DNA from: CAYFLR01 sp964343805
GTDB lineage: Bacteria; Bdellovibrionota_B; Oligoflexia; CAYFLR01
DNA length: 64,000 nt
Assembly: GCA_964343805.1 (NCBI GenBank)
Contig: CAYFLR010000005.1
Span: forward strand, 137,501 to 201,500
Direction: 5' to 3'
Shown here: positions 42,644-53,425 of the stretch, piece after piece
Position numbering within the stretch: the stretch's first letter is position 1
Layout: each line of letters starts with the position of its first letter
Notes under the pieces: generated by a model
Database searches by the model: none
The model's input: the letters and a program-made list of their open reading frames with translations, nothing else
Told to the model about the DNA's origin: nothing
Translations under genes and position numbers: made by a program

Positions 42644-45635
42644 GCAAAAAGCTGCTGAGATGATGCATGCTGGAGCCTCTGCAACCATTGAGGATATACA
42701 AATTGACGTGGATGGATACAGTGATTTACCTGCTGCTAGCGTTCCGAGCTTAGATGTGAAAATGAAGCTCCGCGACATGGAAAATAGAATTTCTCACCTC
42801 AAAGCAAAATATGAGTTTTTGACGGGAGTTCCTTATGTGGACGGAGAACCTCCGGCAGCAGATACTTTGGAAGGTGCAGTTAAAAGACAAAAAGAGGTTT
42901 GCACCTTAGAGACCACTTTGACTGATATGCAAAAAGAGGGTCTAGCTGATATTATTGCCTGTTTTAATGGTGAGAAAATTAACTCTGTGAATGAGGATGG
43001 CACATTTAATACCAGCCCCACTACTTGTGAAGATATTTCAGCTTTGTCATCAGAATATCCAGATCTTTGGGCTGATTTAAAAGAACAGCCTAAAAATATC
43101 AAAGAAACCCTTTTAAATATGATTAAACAGGAGAGAGAGCTCTCTTTAAAAGATTTTGAAATTCATGAAGATCAAATTAAAGCCTTTGCCTCTCATGTGA
43201 ATAATATAACCGGAATCTTGAGTGCTATTCTTACTATAGACATGACAATTGGGCAAATTATGCGTATTTGTCAGTCGGCCATAGCCGCTTCTGGTGCCAT
43301 CCCAGATACCTATGTGGGAGGTTTGGTTGGCCCTATGGGGGGTGCAATAACCATGACAAAATGGAGCCCCAGTAATACTGCCACTGAGGTGGCTAAAGTT
43401 ATAATGGAAATTGGCAAGTTTGCAGCCGAGCACTCTATCAAAATACTCTCACACTCTCAAAAAATTGCTGATCTTAACTACCAATTAAAAAATATGATGA
43501 AGATGTATTCCATCGATGAATACAAGAAGAGCTTTATGAGTGCTCGAATGGTACAGCGTCTTGCTGAAGTTTCCAAGATGGAGAATCAACATCTCAAACA
43601 ATACCGTGAATTGGTGGCCAACTCCCAGCTTTTAAAGGCTCGATGCGAGGATCACACTGAAGGGGTTTTATGGCAATACCAGGAAGCACATCTACTCATT
43701 TCCCATCTCGAACAAGAAAAAGAGAGCATGATTGAAATGTCTTCTCTTTTACAAATGGACATCGATAATATGGGATTGCAAATTAAGAATCTGGTTGAAG
43801 ACTTACGAATTAAAGAGATTGAACGAAAGAAGCTGCAAAATGAAAATACCCTACTGGATAATGAGCTTTTAAAAACGGAACAACTTTTAGCCAATGCCCA
43901 GTTTGAAATTGAATCTCTCATCGGTCTGCAAGACCATTTGGATCGTATCATTGAAACCGAAGAGCAGCAAATCAAAGACACCATAGAGCGGCTCAGAGAA
44001 CAAAAAACGGTTCTCATTGGCGAAAATCGTGACGCAAAAATTGATGCCATAGAAACCATGCTACAAGACAAGAAGTCCGCCTTCGCAGCTATAGGTGAAA
44101 AAGTACTAAACACCAAAAAGGCTCTCACTGATACCTTTGACTCTATTATGAGTTCCTTAGGTTTGATGGATGATAATTATCAAAAGATAGAGCAAAACAT
44201 AGAAGAAAATGCTGGAACATTACATCAGATCCTTGCCCTCAATGAAGAGGTCTCCACTTCTTACTCGGATCTCTACCAAATTCATGATCAGATTGATGAA
44301 AAACTAAGCGGAGTGGGCAATGACCTTTCTGATATCGCAGGCGAAATAGAAAATATGAATTCTAATTACCAAAAGGTTAGAGAGCTCTATGCCGAAAAAG
44401 GGGTATTATTGGAACCTATCAGTGTCAAGCTAGCTGCCATCAAAGAAAGTATCGGTGGTATAAAAAGTAATATGCTAATACAAAAGGATATTCATAGGCA
44501 GGTAGATGAAAAGTTGGGAGTAATCGGCTCAACTTATGGCAAGATAGGCGGGCTGATCCCTGGAATATTGGAGATTCAAAAGCATGTAGGCAATGTCTAT
44601 CAGCAGATCAGTGATAAACTTTCTAGTATTCAAACGGCCAATGGCGAAGTGGCCACCATCCAAGAACAAATTGGCATGATTCATGATCAGATAATGGAAA
44701 TTGATCAGGAGTTGATTCAAAAAGGGGAAGAGATTGTCAAAGATATGCAACGACAGAAATTTCAAGCTGAAAACGGTGAGCGGTTTGAAGCTGAAGATAT
44801 GCTGGATTTTCAGGTGGCGGCCTTTTTACCTACCTTAACTCATTATATTGAGCAGAAAAAAGAGACCATAGCTATTGTGAACCACTACTTAAGAAGGTAT
44901 CAACAGCGTCTTAAAATGTTTATGGGACCCAGTGTGAATTTAAGCGGTTATATAACTTCAGTAGCCGCACTAGAGAGAACGATAAAACAACTTTTCATGG
45001 ATGCCGATGAAGAGATGTTTAATATCCATACTGTCCATTATAAAATTCTCCGCTTAGATCAAAGTCATCCAGTCGTATTTAGTATGAATGTGAATGGGTA
45101 TGTGAATTTTGATATTTCGGATATAGTAGGATCCGATACCACATATACTCTCTCTTCTGATGATTTTGCCCTTCATCATCATCCCAAACTCATTAATATG
45201 GCTTTTTTCTCTCAATACAATGGGATTTTAAAGGATACGGGTCCTAAAGATGTTGTATTAGAAAACTTAGGAGTTGATCATTACACCAGACCAATAGGCG
45301 AAGATCTTATCACCGAGTATAGCTTCTATCTTCCCAAAGAGATCAGTTCAAATATATATAATGGGGATCCCGGAGAGACAAATAATCCTGACATGCAGAA
45401 GGTCAAAGGTCAAATCGAAGCTTATACCCGTCTCATAGATGCAGATGGGAAAGCTCTTCATTTTCTAGGGAGATCCTTATTTAGTGAATGGAAGCTTGAC
45501 TATGGGTTTAATAAATTCACCGGAGAAAAAATATTCCCTACCTGTGTTGAGCAAGATATGTATGGCAACTCGGTAGAAAAGCGATGTCTTATCCAAAACC
45601 TTTTTGTGGTGCTCTGGTATATAGGAGATAAGTAA
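42644..45635 (+). CDS. TcA-like giant coiled-coil toxin subunit, C-terminal part (pore tip and partner-binding region)
   Basis: This half continues the coiled-coil protein after the gap; a stand-alone start at ATG 42660 is possible but has no good ribosome-binding site. At about residues 185-260 from ATG 42660 lies a hydrophobic/glycine-rich hairpin: ILSAILTIDMTIGQI, IPDTYVGGLVGPMGGAITM, then ATEVAKVIMEIGKFA. Coiled coils on both sides of such a tip, including the PD-x3-G-x3-GP-x-G pattern, are the layout of the pore domain of Tc toxin A subunits. Another ~480 residues of coiled coil follow, then a C-terminal ~220-residue beta-rich domain (HPVVFSMNVNGYVNFDISD ... YSFYLPKEI) in the position of the TcB-binding domain. 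The stop overlaps the next start (TAATG). Confidence 0.66.
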
Positions 45636-46981
45636 TGATTCAAAAGCGACTCTTAATCCATTTTTTTCTACTGGCATTTTTACCTGCCACTATAGAAGCG
45701 GAAGCTCTCTATACCTTCCCGGCATTCAAACAAGGGGCCACTTTAAGTTGCAATACCAGTATAAAAGGGGGGAGCTCTGATGAGGTGCTTATAGATACGG
45801 GAGTAAATTGTATGCAGCCAATTCATTCTCTCTCTCCCATTATTAGAAATCATAATTTAGAAACAGGAGCGCAGTATGAGATATCACGGATGATGTTTAC
45901 CACTGTTGAGAGGAGAACTTCAAAATTATTTTATAAATCCCTCTCGGCCTTTTTTGTGGGAATTTCTTATTGTCGTGAGCTTCTCATTATTTGTGATCAC
46001 TCAGATTTAAAATCAAAATGCCTTCTTCAATCTCCAGGTACGAAAGACCGGTTTTGCTTTGCCCGAAAGAGAGCTAAAGAGAGTTTTTTAGCTGTAGACT
46101 TTAGCACCCTTAATTTCAGTACCCACTCTTTACCTGAGCAGGAGCAGGTAGAGGAATTAATTGGTGAATATGATTTTTGCCTGTCTCACTCTTTGAATTT
46201 AAAATGGGATCCTCACTGCTATGACGAAACGGTAATGAGCATTGAGCAATTAAGAGAAAAAGCCACAGCAAAGGTTGATGAGCGGGTTGATGAGTTATTC
46301 ACCAGCATTGAAAGTCCCTATTATGCACTTATGGCCAATAAAATAAGTATGGTTCAGGCTTTTGAAGGTACAATTTCTGAAGAGACAGCTCGATTGACAG
46401 AGAAAAGAGCGGAGGTAAACAGTGACTACATTAGTTATAAATCTACTTACGACTCCTTAAAATCAGTTTTAGAAGGCGTATTTGGATCCTATATAGGTAT
46501 GTTAGAGCAGGTCGCTGCTATTCACTCTAAGGTGAAAGATCTAGCCAATTTATTGATTGATCCTGAATTGATGATCAAACTTGAAGAGCGAAAAGAGAGT
46601 CTCGTCTTGTTAAAAAAGAAAGTGAGGGAGGAAAAAGAAGATCTCATGTCCATCGGTGGTTTGGATGTGGATCCTGCAGAACTTAAATTAGGATTTCTAA
46701 AACAAGGATATCAATTTTGTGCCCTCTATTATTGTGAGGCCTTAAAACCTATTCGACCCTCGCAGCCTAGAAATACATGGATTAAGAAAAGCTGCTTCAT
46801 TATGAAGAATCATCATGGCATCAATAACCCTATTTGCAAAGGTCAGTTTGAGGATTTGCAAAGCGGTGAATTGCATTCCATTTCAACATATTGTGCGGAT
46901 ATTAAAAATCAACTTTCCATACTTAACATTGAACCCATAGATCAAACTCCTCGTTGTAGGAAATACGATATGTGGCTTTAA
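45635..46981 (+). CDS. Exported cysteine-containing protein between TcA-like and RHS genes
   Basis: A 448-residue protein with a Sec signal (KRLLIHFFLLAFLPATIEAEA). The mature part has about 15 cysteines, mostly in the first 200 and last 100 residues (CNTS, CMQP, YCREL, ICDH, KCLL, FCFA, FCLS, HCYD, then FCAL, YCEA, SCFI, ICKG, YCAD, RCRK), and a central helical/coiled-coil stretch (about 205-345). No family is recognised. Its start overlaps the stop of the TcA-like gene and its stop is 13 bases before the RHS gene, so it is wedged between the two putative toxin subunits and may help assemble them in the periplasm. Confidence 0.66.
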   Translation: MIQKRLLIHFFLLAFLPATIEAEALYTFPAFKQGATLSCNTSIKGGSSDEVLIDTGVNCMQPIHSLSPIIRNHNLETGAQYEISRMMFTTVERRTSKLFYKSLSAFFVGISYCRELLIICDHSDLKSKCLLQSPGTKDRFCFARKRAKESFLAVDFSTLNFSTHSLPEQEQVEELIGEYDFCLSHSLNLKWDPHCYDETVMSIEQLREKATAKVDERVDELFTSIESPYYALMANKISMVQAFEGTISEETARLTEKRAEVNSDYISYKSTYDSLKSVLEGVFGSYIGMLEQVAAIHSKVKDLANLLIDPELMIKLEERKESLVLLKKKVREEKEDLMSIGGLDVDPAELKLGFLKQGYQFCALYYCEALKPIRPSQPRNTWIKKSCFIMKNHHGINNPICKGQFEDLQSGELHSISTYCADIKNQLSILNIEPIDQTPRCRKYDMWL

Positions 46982-46994
46982 AAAGGGGAATATT

Positions 46995-49900
46995 ATGCAG
47001 CTAAATACACTAAAATTTCTATGTTCTTTGATGATCTCCTTCACTCTATCTAACCTGCAGGCTGAAGGTGACAAGTCGGCGGTAAAAGAGGGATCTATCT
47101 CTCTTCCTTCTGCCGGGGGAAGTATCCAAAAAGAAAAAGGTCATTTTTCTAGTTCGGCATATAACGGCGCGGCCACTTTTAGCTTCCCAATAGATCTTCC
47201 TTCAGCAGGAGGTCATACCAAGCCCCCTTTAACGATTAATTATGGTTCTTTGTCGGGAAACGGGCCTTTGGGTTTGGGTTGGCAGCTGTCTATTAGTAAG
47301 ATTGCCTTGCGCTTATCTCAAGGAGTCCCTACCTATAAAAAAAATCCAGATGGTTCATTTGTAGATGAGATTGAAATAGATGGCACACCACTTCTGTTTA
47401 AGCAGCAACAAGGGGAAAAGCTTTATTATATTCTAGAAAAAAGCGACACCTTTCAGACCGTCATTTATAGTAAAGGAGAGGGATGGCAGGTAAAGAAAAA
47501 CGATGGTTCAATATATTTTTATGAAGAAAGGCCCTGCTCAACCTTGTCTAATATTCCGGTGGAAAATTGTTCCATGATGGAATCATTACCAGAAGGAACC
47601 AAAATTGCTTCCTGGTATTTGACCAAAATAACCTCTTTGCATCGGGCAAACACCATTAAATATAAATATACCCGACCTATTATGGAGGAAGGAGCTATAC
47701 AACTATTACGTCTGCCTCATATTCAGCAGATCAGTTATGGTATCCATAAAATCCAGTTTAATATAATGGCATCTAAACGATCTGATAATGTGGTTAATTA
47801 TAAACCAGGTTTTCGCTACGGATCCTTCGCTCTGTTTGATAGCATTGAAATAAAGACAGGAAGTCTTTCGGTTAAACAATATTGCTTCATATATGAACAA
47901 GGTTTAGGAGCTGGTCATTCTCGATTTATTTATGGACAGGCTTGCAAACCAGGTGAAAGAGGAGAAATTGCTCATAACAAAGGTCTGGATAATAACCCAA
48001 CCATACATACCTCCACTTATTTACGTAAAATAGTTCCCCTTGCCGGTGAAAAAACCTTGGCTGTGGCTGATTTAAAGTATCCAAGCCTTAATTTTAGATA
48101 TTCATCATGGTTTAAAGGAGATGTGGAGAGCGATAGAAGAAAGCTGATCTACCCTATAACCAACTTCAAAAAAGCCATGATGGATCCGGCGGCTGGCATC
48201 AATGAACTCATTGATATTAATCAGGATGGTTTACCTGATGTGTTAAAAAACTTATCCAATGGAACCTTAGCCTGGGTAATGAATGAGGGGATAGGCATTG
48301 ACGTCCCAATGACCAAGCCGGAACAGGTTAAATTTCCTGTTGGGCATTTTAGTCCTAATCTTACTTCAGACTATCAACATATGGTTGACCTAGATGGAGA
48401 TGGTATAGCAGATTTTGTTTCATTTCCTTCCGCCAATTGGATCGGTTTTTTCCAAGCTCAAAAATCAACGGGTCGAATAGCAGAGCCTTGGAAAGGGCAA
48501 ATGAAAAGACTTGCACTTCCCAGGCCCTTTACCAAACAAATTTTTAGAGATCGCAGAAGCCGTCTCGTGGATCTTAATGGCGATGGTTATGCCGATATAT
48601 TAACTGTAGCTAAATTGGCAGGTGGTCGCTTTGGTTATATCCACTCATTAAATTTAAAAGGAAAGGGGTTTAGTCCTGCAAAACCTTCACCCATGAAAGG
48701 ATGTGGTCGACCATTTGTTAACCCCGAATCCTGTCTCTCTCAAAGTAATCTGAGGATGCGAGATATAAATGGAGACGGTCTTATTGATGTGATCCGTTTA
48801 GAGAAATTCCCTAGCGGAATCCGGGTTTTTTATAACAGTGGGCAATTTAATGGAGAGCCTCTTTTTGTTGGGTTAGATGGAAAGCTTGAAGGAAATTTTA
48901 TCCCCATATCCTTTAACGAAATGGAAAGTGAAGCATGGAAAAGAGCATGGCTGGTGGATGCCAACGGCGATGGTTTAGCAGATATTGTTAATTATCGTTA
49001 TTCAGTACCTCGTCGTTTGGATGTTTGGCTGAACCGAGGGGGCGGGCGTTTTGATGGAGCGAGTGAAGATTATCAGGTGGTCTTACCTCAGGATGAGACT
49101 TCCATTGAATCCACCAAAATGAATAGAGTGAGATTTGTGGATGTGGATGGTGACGGTCAGCAAGAGTTAGTTTTTTTCGCACGGGCTGGGGCCTATATGA
49201 TTGACTTTAACCGTCAAATAGGTAACTGCCCGGGATTCATTACTAGTCAGGAGGAATGTCAGTTAGTCAAGTCGGGACTTCTTACCACAGTCCAATATGA
49301 TTCAGGAAAACGGATTGATATCCAATACTCTACCGCTGCTGATGAACTCTTTAGAGATCGAAAACAAATCAGTGGAACGAGTCAATATCAAAGTCACTCT
49401 TATTTGCCCTTTGCCAGTGTTCTAGTTAAAAGAGTGGTGACAACCGAGGGGAATTACCACCATGAAGCTGAGCTTTTTAATCTGCCTAAATCCATGGCAG
49501 TAGTGGAAGAGTATCTTTATCATGATGGTTTCTATCATGGGCTGCGTAAAGAATTTACCGGTTTTGCTAAAGTGGAGCATATAATTTATGGAGATACTGG
49601 CACCGAATCTCAAGTTAAGAAGTACCTATTTCATAATGGAAGCCGCAGTGACATTTTACTTGCTGGAAAAAAACAATCGGAAGAGGTATTTGATTTAGCA
49701 AATGATCAACTCTATCAAAAACAAGTGGCACAGAGTTTTAATTTTGGCTCCGCCTTTATTCATTCTCTTTCTAACTACACTCAATCTCAGATATTGCCAA
49801 AATTATCCACAAAGGCCTTTGTCTCTAAGATAAATGAATGGCAAATAAACGATAGGCTCATCTTAAAAGTAAAATCCTCAACTATCAAAGAGGAGCAGGG

Positions 49901-52900
49901 GAGAGGGGTTTCTTTTGCCACTAAAATAGAAAATAAATTTGATTCCTTTGGTAATGTCGAACAGAAAAGTAAGTTGATTGTTACCCCTTTTATTGATGAC
50001 AATGGAATCGTTCATTATCAAGAAAAAGTGCTGAAAGTCGAGATGCAGTACAGCCATCAGCTGCCACCTTTAAAAGATCTTCATCTTTTTAATAAACTGA
50101 TTAAAAAAGAGAGTTTTGCAGGGGGTAAGCGACTCTCTTATAAAGCTTGGGAGTATAATCTTACAGGTGATATTGCTGCCGAAATCACCCTAGTAGGAGC
50201 TGAGGCTAAAAAGGTCAAAGCCATCTTTTTATGGGATGATTATGGTAATTTAGTCAAAAAGAGTGATTTTAATGGCCAGATTTCCAGCTTTGAATATGAC
50301 AGCAGTGGAACCTACTTGCTAAGAACCACCAACCCCCTGGGGCAATATCAAACCGCTTCCTATCATTGTGAAGACAATTGGCCATCTGATCTAAGCTGTA
50401 TTGAAACCGGCCTAATATTGAGAAAAACTGATCTCAATGGTATATCTAAATACATCGAATATGATTCACTGCATCGTCCCGTTACCATTTTGATGGTGGA
50501 CTCCGAGTTTAATACCGTGAGTAAAGAATCCTATCTCTATAAGAACGGTATGGGGGGAGAGCCGCATCGAGTCATGCAAATTACTAAAACCCGAGATTGT
50601 AGTGAAAATGTAGCGGATGAATATGAGTGTGGTTTTCGAAAAGTAGAATTTTTCAGACCCAAAGGTCAAATCATCGGTAAATTTCTTCAGGTGAATGAAG
50701 AGGAAACAAGAGTTCATGATTATGTAAGTTATAACCGAGTGGGTAAAGTAACTGGGCGATTTGTTCCTTTCATAGTGAATCAGAATATTCAGAATTTATT
50801 TGATCAAGGTCGACTGGTGAGTGCTGCCAGTCAAAAACTAATCACCTATGAATATGATGCTTTAGGCCGGCAAAAAAAGGTAGTTTATCCCAGTGGAACA
50901 AAAGGTCCTGATTCCCTTGAGTCCTTATTTACCACAGATATTCTGACTTACTACAGCTACGGTCAAGAGAAAACGACGGTTTACGGTAGTAATCTGGCAG
51001 GGGAAAAAAAGAGGACACTTCTTAGTTTAAAAGATTCAGATGGTAATACTGTCTTGATTAAAGAAATAGCTGATGGCAAGAGTCGAAGTTATGAGTTTAA
51101 GTATGATAGCCTTTCTCAGCTATTAATAATGACTAATCCAATGGGGCTTCGCCTTCAAAAGAGCTATGATCAAAGTGGTAATACACTGTCCTTATCTCAT
51201 CCAGATGTAGGAACACATCGGTTTACCTATGATAATAACGGAAATCTGCTTAGTAAAGTTGTAATGGGAAGAGATGGCTTGATAGAGGGACGAGTCCGCC
51301 GGGTTTATGATGCTGTAGGCAGAGTGGTGGAAATTTACCATGATAACTTCGATCCCATTACCTCCAAGTTTGTTGTGACCACTTCCCCCAAATATAGAAA
51401 AACTTATGATGTTGAAAGTAACTGTCTGATTGCTGCTAAGTCCTATAACCAAGGTAACTTAACCACTTTAGAAATATTTGATGAACTTCATCCTTTAGTA
51501 ATTAAATATGATTATAATGCCCAAGGCAAGCAGATCTGCTCGTTGAAAAAGATTGACAATCAGTTTTACCAAAGCTTATCAAAGTATGACATGATGGGGC
51601 GAATCACCCATCGAGTGAATGATTTTGAGCGGGAAGTAAACTATAGCTACGGGGCAGATCAATATATCCAAAAAGTAAGCGGAGTTATTGATAAAGTCAC
51701 TTATAATGAGACTGGTAAAGTGGCTCATGTGGCTTTTAAGGACAGTAAAGTCATTACTGAGTACGGCTATGATCCTGCCTCGCTGGCCATCAATCGCATC
51801 ATTACCAGAAATGAACAGGGTGAGTTCTTACAGGATTTAACCTATTTTATTGATGGAATTGGCAATATTGAACAGGTGGATGATGGTGTCACTCATGTCC
51901 CATGGCATAAAAATGCAACTGCTACCTATGGTTATGACGGTTTTAATCAATTAACCAGCTTTGAACCTAAGGGAGAGCAGCCTCATTTCTTTAGCTATGA
52001 TTTAGCGGGAAATTTTATCACCAATAGTTCTTTTGATCGGGATAATACTTTCCTTCGTCAAAGTGAAAGACCTAATTCCATTTTGCCCTTGGGAACCAAT
52101 GACAGGCCTTATCAATATGATAATCGTGGAAACCTCAAACAGGCAGAAAATATCCTATCTACCCAATTTGATTTAGACGGTCGTTTGGTGTTGGTAAAAA
52201 CCAAGAAAGCTGTAGTTAGGTTTGGTTACGATCCTGAGGGAAAAAGATATTACAAAGATTCACTTCCTGTCCAAGGCGTATCTCATAAAGAGATCTACCT
52301 GAGTGACCAATCCCACATTATAAACAACTTTCAAGTTTCCTTTGTTGTTTTATCGGGTAAAAGGTTGGCTAAAATTGATCACTCCCCGATGGTATCAGCG
52401 GATAAAAGAATGCAATGGTATTTATTGGATCACTTAGCGGGATCTAATATTATTCTGGATGCTAAAACCGGATCCCCAATTGAGCAAATGCTCTATCTGC
52501 CCTATGGTACTGAACGAAATTTAGGTTCTGGCTGGACTTCGCATCTCTCTTCTTTAAGAGATGAACAGTTACCCAAGGTCCCTATCAATCACCGTTTTAC
52601 TGGAAAATATAAAGATGTTGAAACTGGTCTTTATTTTTATGGTCAGCGTTATTATGATCCGCGTATAGGGCGATTTATATCTCCTGATCCTCTCTTTTTC
52701 AATGAGCCGGAAAAATGTGTAAAAAGTCCGATTGAGTGTAATTTATATCAATATGCAGCTAACAATCCTTTAAAATATACTGATCCAAACGGTACTACAA
52801 TTACCGTTATGAGAGGGGCTGGATTTTGGGAAGGCTTAGTATTTAGAGTGCAAACAGAAGCTGCATTAAGAAGAATTGACCCTAGTGCCCGAGTTAATTA

Positions 52901-53405
52901 CACCACGGGAAGAGTTTACTTTAATCGCAGTACAAGCACTCGTGGTCACCGTAGAGGTCATCGTTTAATGAGACGAATGGTAAGAAGCCGGCATGATATC
53001 AATATAGTTAGGGCAGATGCTTCCACCCAATATGGCAATGCAGCCGGGGCGGATAGCAGGGTGAGAGCTTCTCGTCGGGGTGTTGGATCTGGTGGAACGG
53101 TATATTGGAATCCAACCGGACAATTTTCTCCACTCACTGAAATTAGAAGAGGGGTTTATCGAAGGCAAGCACGGCCTGTGCATATCGGATTAGGCCATGA
53201 GTTAATTCATGGAGATCATTATCAGCGAGGGGTTTATAATCGCTCCACTCGTCGGGTTCGCTATCGAGGTCTTGATCGAAGAGTTCGAAGGGCTAGAGTT
53301 GAAGAACTGCGAACGGTGGGAGTTGGGGTTAGCCGTCGTCGAGGAGATATTAATGAACAAGATCTCCGCAGAGAAACCGGTATCGGCAGAAGAGTTCGCT
53401 ATTAG
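46995..53405 (+). CDS. SpvB/FG-GAP/RHS (TcB-TcC-like) protein with C-terminal M91-type metallopeptidase domain
   Basis: A 2136-residue protein with a Sec signal (FLCSLMISFTLSNLQAEG). Order of domains: SpvB-like N-terminal domain (PSAGGSIQKEKG, LTINYGSLSGNGPLGLGWQL); FG-GAP/VCBS propeller repeats with at least six Ca-type motifs (DINQDGLPD, DLDGDGIAD, DLNGDGYAD, DINGDGLID, DANGDGLAD, DVDGDGQQE); a TcdB-type middle region; RHS/YD repeats forming the cocoon; and the RHS core (RYYDPRIGRFISPDP, YQYAANNPLKYTDPNG, ending near residue 1933). The last ~200 residues are Arg-rich and carry HELIH (2068-2072) and a downstream EELRTVG, as in NleD/M91 peptidases found at RHS tips. AAGGGG precedes the ATG. 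This is a BC subunit of a Tc-like complex, or a stand-alone polymorphic RHS toxin. Confidence 0.88.
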   Translation: MQLNTLKFLCSLMISFTLSNLQAEGDKSAVKEGSISLPSAGGSIQKEKGHFSSSAYNGAATFSFPIDLPSAGGHTKPPLTINYGSLSGNGPLGLGWQLSISKIALRLSQGVPTYKKNPDGSFVDEIEIDGTPLLFKQQQGEKLYYILEKSDTFQTVIYSKGEGWQVKKNDGSIYFYEERPCSTLSNIPVENCSMMESLPEGTKIASWYLTKITSLHRANTIKYKYTRPIMEEGAIQLLRLPHIQQISYGIHKIQFNIMASKRSDNVVNYKPGFRYGSFALFDSIEIKTGSLSVKQYCFIYEQGLGAGHSRFIYGQACKPGERGEIAHNKGLDNNPTIHTSTYLRKIVPLAGEKTLAVADLKYPSLNFRYSSWFKGDVESDRRKLIYPITNFKKAMMDPAAGINELIDINQDGLPDVLKNLSNGTLAWVMNEGIGIDVPMTKPEQVKFPVGHFSPNLTSDYQHMVDLDGDGIADFVSFPSANWIGFFQAQKSTGRIAEPWKGQMKRLALPRPFTKQIFRDRRSRLVDLNGDGYADILTVAKLAGGRFGYIHSLNLKGKGFSPAKPSPMKGCGRPFVNPESCLSQSNLRMRDINGDGLIDVIRLEKFPSGIRVFYNSGQFNGEPLFVGLDGKLEGNFIPISFNEMESEAWKRAWLVDANGDGLADIVNYRYSVPRRLDVWLNRGGGRFDGASEDYQVVLPQDETSIESTKMNRVRFVDVDGDGQQELVFFARAGAYMIDFNRQIGNCPGFITSQEECQLVKSGLLTTVQYDSGKRIDIQYSTAADELFRDRKQISGTSQYQSHSYLPFASVLVKRVVTTEGNYHHEAELFNLPKSMAVVEEYLYHDGFYHGLRKEFTGFAKVEHIIYGDTGTESQVKKYLFHNGSRSDILLAGKKQSEEVFDLANDQLYQKQVAQSFNFGSAFIHSLSNYTQSQILPKLSTKAFVSKINEWQINDRLILKVKSSTIKEEQGRGVSFATKIENKFDSFGNVEQKSKLIVTPFIDDNGIVHYQEKVLKVEMQYSHQLPPLKDLHLFNKLIKKESFAGGKRLSYKAWEYNLTGDIAAEITLVGAEAKKVKAIFLWDDYGNLVKKSDFNGQISSFEYDSSGTYLLRTTNPLGQYQTASYHCEDNWPSDLSCIETGLILRKTDLNGISKYIEYDSLHRPVTILMVDSEFNTVSKESYLYKNGMGGEPHRVMQITKTRDCSENVADEYECGFRKVEFFRPKGQIIGKFLQVNEEETRVHDYVSYNRVGKVTGRFVPFIVNQNIQNLFDQGRLVSAASQKLITYEYDALGRQKKVVYPSGTKGPDSLESLFTTDILTYYSYGQEKTTVYGSNLAGEKKRTLLSLKDSDGNTVLIKEIADGKSRSYEFKYDSLSQLLIMTNPMGLRLQKSYDQSGNTLSLSHPDVGTHRFTYDNNGNLLSKVVMGRDGLIEGRVRRVYDAVGRVVEIYHDNFDPITSKFVVTTSPKYRKTYDVESNCLIAAKSYNQGNLTTLEIFDELHPLVIKYDYNAQGKQICSLKKIDNQFYQSLSKYDMMGRITHRVNDFEREVNYSYGADQYIQKVSGVIDKVTYNETGKVAHVAFKDSKVITEYGYDPASLAINRIITRNEQGEFLQDLTYFIDGIGNIEQVDDGVTHVPWHKNATATYGYDGFNQLTSFEPKGEQPHFFSYDLAGNFITNSSFDRDNTFLRQSERPNSILPLGTNDRPYQYDNRGNLKQAENILSTQFDLDGRLVLVKTKKAVVRFGYDPEGKRYYKDSLPVQGVSHKEIYLSDQSHIINNFQVSFVVLSGKRLAKIDHSPMVSADKRMQWYLLDHLAGSNIILDAKTGSPIEQMLYLPYGTERNLGSGWTSHLSSLRDEQLPKVPINHRFTGKYKDVETGLYFYGQRYYDPRIGRFISPDPLFFNEPEKCVKSPIECNLYQYAANNPLKYTDPNGTTITVMRGAGFWEGLVFRVQTEAALRRIDPSARVNYTTGRVYFNRSTSTRGHRRGHRLMRRMVRSRHDINIVRADASTQYGNAAGADSRVRASRRGVGSGGTVYWNPTGQFSPLTEIRRGVYRRQARPVHIGLGHELIHGDHYQRGVYNRSTRRVRYRGLDRRVRRARVEELRTVGVGVSRRRGDINEQDLRRETGIGRRVRY

Positions 53406-53425
53406 TTTTGGCTAAGAGGATCATG

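Noticed and set aside
40624..42663. The coiled-coil gene ending at the TGA/TAG just after the N run as a complete 679-residue protein
   Set aside because: The stop depends on the arbitrary gap length; the other frame continues the same protein for another ~1000 residues.
43652..44128. A reverse 158-residue Ser-rich open frame
   Set aside because: It is a shadow of the coiled-coil coding sequence on the other strand; its composition mirrors Glu/Lys/Leu codons.
48205..49170. Regularly spaced GATGG-type strings as a repeat or CRISPR-like array
   Set aside because: They are the Asp-x-Asp-Gly codons of FG-GAP repeats in a coding sequence; spacing and flanks vary. No CRISPR array is present in the window.
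53209..53415. A forward 68-residue frame overlapping the end of the RHS gene as a possible immunity gene
   Set aside because: It lies fully within the toxin-domain coding region in another frame, with a composition typical of a shadow of Arg codons; the separate gene at 53426 is a better candidate.
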